A stretch of 60,469 nt of DNA from Candidatus Gastranaerophilales bacterium (lineage in GTDB: Bacteria > Cyanobacteriota > Vampirovibrionia > Gastranaerophilales > Gastranaerophilaceae). The first letter of the stretch is position 1, and each line of letters begins with the position of its first letter. This document shows, piece after piece, positions 56,374-60,469 of the stretch. The stretch spans positions 1 through 60,469 of the forward strand of contig CALUSL010000010.1 in NCBI GenBank assembly GCA_944323425.1, read 5' to 3'. A program made the translations under genes and the position numbers. Under the pieces are notes generated by a model. It worked only from the letters and a program-made list of their open reading frames with translations, had not been told where the DNA came from and searched no databases.

Positions 56374-56928
56374 CTATTCATTATCGGTATTTTCATCAAT
56401 AGGAACACTATCATCCTCATGACCGTCATCTTTTGCCTGTTTTTCCAAATCCATAATTTTCGCCAGAGTCTTAGCATCTCCCTTTAATTTAAAATATTCT
56501 GCAAATTTAGGGGTAGTTTTCAGATTGAAAGAACGTCCGTTTTTATCTTTATGACGTGATATCAATCCTTTTTTCAAAAGCTCCTGAACATGTTCATAGG
56601 CATTTGATCCTCTGAGCTCTTTTAAATAAGACTGTCTTATTGGCTCTTTCAGAGCAATTACAGTTAAAGTTTTAAGCACCGAAGGTTTCAATTCAACAGG
56701 ACAAAGTTGTTCAACAATATCCATAAACTCTTCTTTTACTTGCAAGATATAACCGTTTTCATCATCAATTTCTAGAGCACCATCTCTTGCAGAATAATCC
56801 ATAATCAGCTCAAGAAGAGCATTTTCGACTTCTTCTTCATCAGCCTTCAATATTTCTGCAATATCCTTAACTTCCAGTGCCTGAGCTGTGATGAACAACA
56901 CTGCTTCAATTCTAGTTTTTAGTGACAT
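56374..56928 (-). CDS. scpB: Segregation and condensation protein B
   Basis: ScpB partners ScpA and SMC in chromosome condensation. The two winged-helix domains are seen in LKTRIEAVLFITAQALEVKDIAEIL, LSVLKTLTVIALKEPIRQSYLKELRGSN and LLKKGLISRHKDKNGRSFNLKTTPKFAEYF. 184 residues, plus an acidic tail. AGGAA lies 9 bases before the ATG. scpA is not beside it in this window. Confidence 0.93.
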   Translation of the reverse strand: MSLKTRIEAVLFITAQALEVKDIAEILKADEEEVENALLELIMDYSARDGALEIDDENGYILQVKEEFMDIVEQLCPVELKPSVLKTLTVIALKEPIRQSYLKELRGSNAYEHVQELLKKGLISRHKDKNGRSFNLKTTPKFAEYFKLKGDAKTLAKIMDLEKQAKDDGHEDDSVPIDENTDNE

Positions 56929-56948
56929 ACTTTTAAATTCCTGCCTGA

Positions 56949-56977
56949 ATTATACCAAAACCCCTCGTTCTAAGCAA
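56949..56977 (-). promoter_or_regulatory. Promoter for scpB
   Basis: On the minus strand: TTGCTT (56977-56972), exactly 17 bases, TATAAT (56954-56949). The leader to the ATG is short, about 20 bases, and holds AGGAA. Confidence 0.6.
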
Positions 56978-57009
56978 TTCAAACAGCAAAAAATCATTGA
57001 TTAAGCGTA

Positions 57010-57038
57010 TTGACAGATATGAGTAAGAAAGTTATTTT
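57010..57038 (+). promoter_or_regulatory. Candidate promoter of the pseudopilin-like gene
   Basis: A perfect TTGACA (57010-57015), 17 bases, TATTTT (57033-57038), about 35 bases before the ATG at 57073. A TATAAT at 57049-57054 has no matching -35. Confidence 0.4.
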
Positions 57039-57072
57039 AAAGTAGTATTATAATAAATTCCCCGCGAAGACT

Positions 57073-57993
57073 ATGAAAAAAAAGATATTTTCGTTAACAC
57101 AAATTTTGACTACAGCATTTATGTCAGTGATTATACTTTGCGTATCTCAAGAAATTCTGGCAAATGGTATAACATCAATAACAGACACCTCCGAAACATC
57201 ATATGGAAATAAGCTGAATTTTTATAATTCCAACGCAAAAAATGATATTGCAAAACTAAAAAAAGCATACCTGATAATCACAGACAATTTTCAAAATATG
57301 ATGAAAGAGGAAAAAAAAGATGATTTGGGAGAAACCTCATTTTTCAAAAATATGCCGGCAGAAAGAAGCCTTGAGGCAGAAACACAGGTATACTTGGACG
57401 AAGCACTGTCAGGCTTGAATATTAGAAAAACCTGCTACAACTATCTTGATGACTGTAAAAAGATAAAATATGGCGGCTTAAAATATCCATCCTGGATAAA
57501 AACAGCATTCCCTTCTCACTATAGAATTTATACAAATGACGGTATGCTTTATTATTTTGATATATACAAAAATGGAATCGCGCAAGAGGCACCGGCAGAA
57601 GACATAATAAAAGCCGGCGGAAAAATGACAAAAATTTACGGTCTTGTTCAAATTGATATTAATGGAAACGAAAAACCTAATGTCTGGGGCAAAGATCTTT
57701 TCGGATATTACATTGCACAGGACGGACGTCTTTACCCGTACTACGGCAAAGATAGAGCCATATACAATGCCGGTACAAATTGGAAAAATAACAATTTATA
57801 CTGGAAAAATAGAAAAATACTTTGCGGAGGTAAAGATATAAACAAAACACTATTTGTCTCCGGTGAAGGGTGTACAGCCAGAATTATGGAAAATAACTGG
57901 AAATATGATTACACAGTAAAGAATTTTTCTGAGTTTTTAAGCATTGTAGGACAAGCAACAATTCAAAAGACATACGCGCTTGTAAGATCCTGA
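57073..57993 (+). CDS. Divergent pseudopilin-like protein whose end lies in a dispersed repeat
   Basis: Basic start MKKK, then IFSLTQILTTAFMSVIILCV, a prepilin-like helix in which Gln stands where pseudopilins have Glu at +5, so processing may be lost. KLKKAYLIITDNFQNM and the C-terminal VQIDINGNEKPNVWGKDLFGYYI and GCTARIMENNWKYDY agree with my recall of the pseudopilin-like proteins common in Gastranaerophilales. The last codons and the TGA stop (57991-57993) fall inside the repeat that begins at 57982, so the natural C-terminus may have been replaced. No strong ribosome site is seen. An ordinary exported protein is the alternative. Confidence 0.5.
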   Translation: MKKKIFSLTQILTTAFMSVIILCVSQEILANGITSITDTSETSYGNKLNFYNSNAKNDIAKLKKAYLIITDNFQNMMKEEKKDDLGETSFFKNMPAERSLEAETQVYLDEALSGLNIRKTCYNYLDDCKKIKYGGLKYPSWIKTAFPSHYRIYTNDGMLYYFDIYKNGIAQEAPAEDIIKAGGKMTKIYGLVQIDINGNEKPNVWGKDLFGYYIAQDGRLYPYYGKDRAIYNAGTNWKNNNLYWKNRKILCGGKDINKTLFVSGEGCTARIMENNWKYDYTVKNFSEFLSIVGQATIQKTYALVRS

Positions 57994-58064
57994 AACTAGT
58001 TCAGGATGACAGTTTGTGATGTCTCTATGGATTGCCGCGCTCACTTCCTTCGCTCGCAATGACA
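57982..58064. repeat. Dispersed repeat, copy B
   Basis: The first 30 bases equal 9927-9956, and the likeness goes on through CTATGGATTGCCGCG and TCGCTCGCAATGACAG. It overlaps the last 12 bases of the gene before it. Confidence 0.8.
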
Positions 58065-58174
58065 GAGAAAAAATGCGACAAGTAGTGCGTCATTGCTAGG
58101 AATTGCATTGAGATGCTATCCCTTCAATTGTATTATGACGTAAAACGCTGAAAAAAGGAATTAAACAAAGTTTG

Positions 58175-58202
58175 AACTTTTTCATACTTTGGGTGAAAAG
58201 TT
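58175..58202. repeat. Hairpin around the second TCATACTTTGGGTG motif
   Basis: Arms AACTTTTTCA (58175-58184) and TGAAAAGTT (58194-58202) enclose the loop of the motif also found at 10311-10324. It lies about 30 bases past the stop of the CcdA-like gene and may act as its terminator. Confidence 0.5.
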
Positions 58203-58232
58203 GAACTTACGGTAATTAGCCGGATATAGAAT

Positions 58233-58943
58233 TTATGAAATAAAATTACTGAATATTTTATAAAACAGAAATACAGAAAAAAGTATCAAAATAAGTCCGC
58301 TTGCTCTGGTAAGCCATTCAGAAAAAGAAGCAAATGACTTTAAATTTTTAAGCACCGACGTAAACAATCCCGCAAAAAGAATGATTACACCCTGTCCAAG
58401 AGAAAATAGAAAGAGCATTAATGCTGAATATCCAATATTATCAGACATTGATGCAGTAGCCATAATACCTGCAAGAATAGGTGTAGAACACGGTGACGTT
58501 GCCAGTGCAAACACAGAACCCAATATTATCGGATATGTTATAAAGTTATGCTTTGAATTCTCGGGAAATTTTTTAACAAGTACCGGAAAATTTATATCTA
58601 GCAGACCTAACAGATTCAGCCCGAATATCATTATTAAAGAAGCCAAAACCAGAACAAGATACGGGTTCTGAGTTCCTCCAAAAACCTTCCCTGTCAAAGC
58701 ACATGCAATTCCGACAACTGTCAGTGTCAATGACAACCCGAGTATAAAAAACAAAATTTGTACAGCTATTTTGGAAGTTTTTTCGTTTGAATATCCTCCG
58801 ACATAACTGACTACTATAGGCAACACCCCTATACCGCAAGGCGAGAGGCTTGCAACTATCCCGCCTAAAAAACACAGCAGAAGAATCAATAAAGAAAATT
58901 CTCCCCTAACATTATTTTGAAAAAACTGTATCAGGCTATCCAT
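58233..58943 (-). CDS. ccdA: CcdA/DsbD-type thiol-disulfide membrane transporter
   Basis: Six membrane segments over 236 residues; the two redox cysteines lie in SLSPCG (C36) and ATSPCSTP (C152). Moves reducing power from cytoplasmic thioredoxin across the membrane. Its start overlaps the thioredoxin-like gene by 8 bases, which suggests that the two work as a split DsbD. Confidence 0.88.
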   Translation of the reverse strand: MDSLIQFFQNNVRGEFSLLILLLCFLGGIVASLSPCGIGVLPIVVSYVGGYSNEKTSKIAVQILFFILGLSLTLTVVGIACALTGKVFGGTQNPYLVLVLASLIMIFGLNLLGLLDINFPVLVKKFPENSKHNFITYPIILGSVFALATSPCSTPILAGIMATASMSDNIGYSALMLFLFSLGQGVIILFAGLFTSVLKNLKSFASFSEWLTRASGLILILFSVFLFYKIFSNFIS

Positions 58944-59334
58944 TTATTATACCTTTCAAATATTTTTCAAATTCCTGTTTGTCATATGCGCCTTCCGTTT
59001 TTTTATAGACACTTCCGTCTTTTTTCAGGAATATTACTGTTGGAACAACGGTAACATTATATTTTTTTATCATAGATTGTGTATGTCTGTCATTTGACTG
59101 GGAATTTATTTTTTCATATACAACCTCTTCAGAATAATCGGGCATTACCTCATTCATCATTGCTTCCATCTTCTTGCAATCAAGACACATTGTTGAACCG
59201 AATTTTATGACAGCAGGTTGTCCTACAGCAGCAACGGCTTCAAAGTTGGTTTTGTCCCCGTTTGTTTTATCCAGTACAAAATAGGTGATTATAGGTAATA
59301 ACAAAACAGCTAATGCAACAATCCAATTTCTCAT
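58936..59334 (-). CDS. Membrane-anchored thioredoxin-like protein
   Basis: 132 residues: one N-terminal membrane anchor (about 4-20), then a thioredoxin fold with the redox pair CLDC (50-53) in FGSTMCLDCKKME and the cis-Pro in VTVVPTVIF. Likely exported face, partner of the CcdA-like protein that overlaps it. AAGGAG lies 6 bases before the ATG. Confidence 0.85.
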   Translation of the reverse strand: MRNWIVALAVLLLPIITYFVLDKTNGDKTNFEAVAAVGQPAVIKFGSTMCLDCKKMEAMMNEVMPDYSEEVVYEKINSQSNDRHTQSMIKKYNVTVVPTVIFLKKDGSVYKKTEGAYDKQEFEKYLKGIING

Positions 59335-59472
59335 TTTTATCTCCTTAATCTAGCAGATATCAATCCGGATTTGCCGGAAGAATCTTATTTAAATATAACA
59401 TACAATAAGCTCAGTGTATTAATATCAGCCGGGTGTTTAGTATAATGTAATAGTATAAATAGAGGGAAAATT

Positions 59473-60141
59473 ATGTTCGAATTACAAAAATGGATTGAAG
59501 AATTATCAAAAAAATTACAAAAACACTATGGCAACAGCCTGTGTTTTATCGGATATCAAGGGAGCTACAGAAGAAATGAAGCTAACGAAAACAGCGATGT
59601 TGATATGGTCATAATCCTTGACAAAGTTGATACAAAGCTTTTAGCCGACTACAAAAACATAATCAATTCTATGCCCTATGCAAAAAAGGCTTGCGGATTT
59701 ATCTGCGGAAAAGAAGAATTAAAAAATTGGTCCGGATATGAACTGTTTCAACTACTCAATGACACCCTTCCGGTCTATGGAGAACTAAAAGATTTAATAC
59801 CTCAAATCACCAAAAATGATGCAAAAACGGCAGCAAAAATCGGTGCAGAAAATATTTATCACTTTGCCTGCCATAGTTTTATATATTCACAGGACCCAAA
59901 AGAAGGTTTAAACCAGATTTACAAGAGCATTGTATTCGTAATCCAAGCAAAGTATTTCTATGAATCCGGAGAATATATTTTAACAAAAAAAGAATTGCTC
60001 AATAGAATCTCCGGCATTGAAAAAAACATACTTGAGACTTCGATTAACCGTAATGATATACCCAATTTTTCAGAGGACAAGATTGAAAACAGTTACTCCT
60101 GTATAATCAACTACTGTTCATACATAATAAAGGATTTTTAG
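59473..60141 (+). CDS. Nucleotidyltransferase-domain protein
   Basis: N-terminal nucleotidyltransferase domain (about 1-110) with the signature GSYRRNEANENSDVDMVIIL (30-49): the GS and the Asp pair D42, D44 are catalytic. The C-terminal half (about 120-222) is helical, like HEPN-type or kanamycin nucleotidyltransferase tails. Substrate unknown: it could modify a small molecule, a protein or be part of a toxin-antitoxin pair, but no partner gene is seen. GAGGG lies 6 bases before the ATG; TATAAT at 59441-59446. Confidence 0.8.
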   Translation: MFELQKWIEELSKKLQKHYGNSLCFIGYQGSYRRNEANENSDVDMVIILDKVDTKLLADYKNIINSMPYAKKACGFICGKEELKNWSGYELFQLLNDTLPVYGELKDLIPQITKNDAKTAAKIGAENIYHFACHSFIYSQDPKEGLNQIYKSIVFVIQAKYFYESGEYILTKKELLNRISGIEKNILETSINRNDIPNFSEDKIENSYSCIINYCSYIIKDF

Positions 60142-60175
60142 ATAAGAACATTTCACAACTTTAGCAACAAATTAT

Positions 60176-60204
60176 TTGTAAAAAAGATTTTTTTTTGGTA
60201 ATAT
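60176..60204 (+). promoter_or_regulatory. Possible promoter of the tRNA gene
   Basis: TTGTAA (60176-60181), 17 bases with a long T run, TAATAT (60199-60204), 22 bases before the tRNA. The -10 is weak (four of six). Confidence 0.3.
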
Positions 60205-60226
60205 TATCTTACATTGACATCTAAAT

Positions 60227-60316
60227 GGAAAAGTGGCCGAGTCGGCTGAAGGCGGCACCCTGCTAAGGTGTTAGGTGGAGTAATCTGCCTCGAGGGTTCG
60301 AATCCCTCCTTTTCCG
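60227..60316 (+). tRNA. tRNA-Ser (anticodon GCU)
   Basis: A 90-base class II tRNA. The acceptor stem GGAAAAG pairs with CTTTTCC, with discriminator G at 60316; the D arm, a long variable arm and the GGTTCGAATCC T-arm are all present. The anticodon GCT is at 60262-60264 in the loop CTGCTAA, reading AGU/AGC. CCA is not encoded. Confidence 0.95.
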
Positions 60317-60320
60317 AATT

Positions 60321-60352
60321 AAAAAACATCCGGTCTTTGCCGGGTGTTTTTT
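60321..60352 (+). terminator. Terminator after the tRNA
   Basis: Stem AAAAAACATCCGG/CCGGGTGTTTTTT (one wobble pair) with a TCTTTG loop, starting 4 bases after the tRNA. The remaining 117 bases to the window edge hold nothing that I can identify. Confidence 0.85.
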
Positions 60353-60469
60353 AATATAGAAAAAATAGGAATAAGTGTAATAAAGTGAGTGCTTTGCGTA
60401 TGACAGATGGTGCGATTATTTCGGGCAATCGGCTTGTGTAGCGGATTTTAGGGGTAGGAAATAATCAAA

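Noticed and set aside
60353-60469. Gene at the right edge
   Set aside because: Too short to judge; no start with a ribosome site or known motif is visible.

Overview
The window is AT-rich, gene-dense bacterial chromosome. It holds 57 protein genes (one cut by the left edge), one tRNA, and no phage, plasmid, CRISPR or IS element that I can recognise. The best guess for its source is a non-photosynthetic relative of Cyanobacteria, of the Melainabacteria/Gastranaerophilales type. The clues are an LdpA homologue (known to me as a cyanobacterial clock-input iron-sulphur protein), a GH57/DUF3536 glucan enzyme, a 2-oxoacid:ferredoxin oxidoreductase operon, large prepilin-like proteins with an AFS(L/M)AE leader, and no photosynthesis genes. 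This assignment rests on recall and inference, not on a search.

Layout. 1-8.4 kb: DUF3137 protein, a kinase-like unknown, SulP anion transporter, CNNM/CorC-type protein, HxlR regulator, lytic transglycosylase, an unknown helical protein and gpsA. 8.4-12 kb: ahcY, a repeat-rich intergenic region, a PRTase-like unknown and a TatD-associated radical SAM protein. 12-18.1 kb: tight operon of SWIM-SNF2 helicase, LdpA, TilS and Hpt. 18.1-23.1 kb (minus): oppB-oppC-mgtC-TPR operon followed by a PlsC-type acyltransferase. 23.4-30.5 kb: 2-oxoacid decarboxylase, serine dehydratase beta and alpha, cysS, coaE and two membrane proteins. 30.6-38.5 kb: exported protein, GH57, korDABC with purine nucleoside phosphorylase, small unknowns, glutaredoxin. 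38.5-44.1 kb (minus): three tandem prepilin-like glycine-rich proteins with a PilZ protein just downstream. 44.4-51.2 kb: leuA, PH-like membrane protein, phosphohexomutase, pheA, an unknown, lysS. 51.2-56.9 kb: rsgA, ispA, DUF212, histidine kinase, GNAT, scpB. 57-60.4 kb: a divergent pseudopilin-like protein ending in a dispersed repeat, a CcdA/thioredoxin pair, a nucleotidyltransferase and tRNA-Ser(GCU).

How the genes fit together. The metabolic genes suggest an anaerobic, ferredoxin-based fermenter: serine dehydratase makes pyruvate next to a pyruvate-decarboxylase-like enzyme that could make acetaldehyde, and Kor links 2-oxoacids to reduced ferredoxin. The most unusual parts are the three glycine-rich prepilin-like proteins (shared leader, shared KW/Y-x-C-x(3)-NG motif, shared C-terminal SW), LdpA in a non-photosynthetic setting, a composite repeat present at two loci and supplying the stop codon of one gene, and promoters so close to start codons (rsgA, oppB) that leaderless mRNAs are likely.
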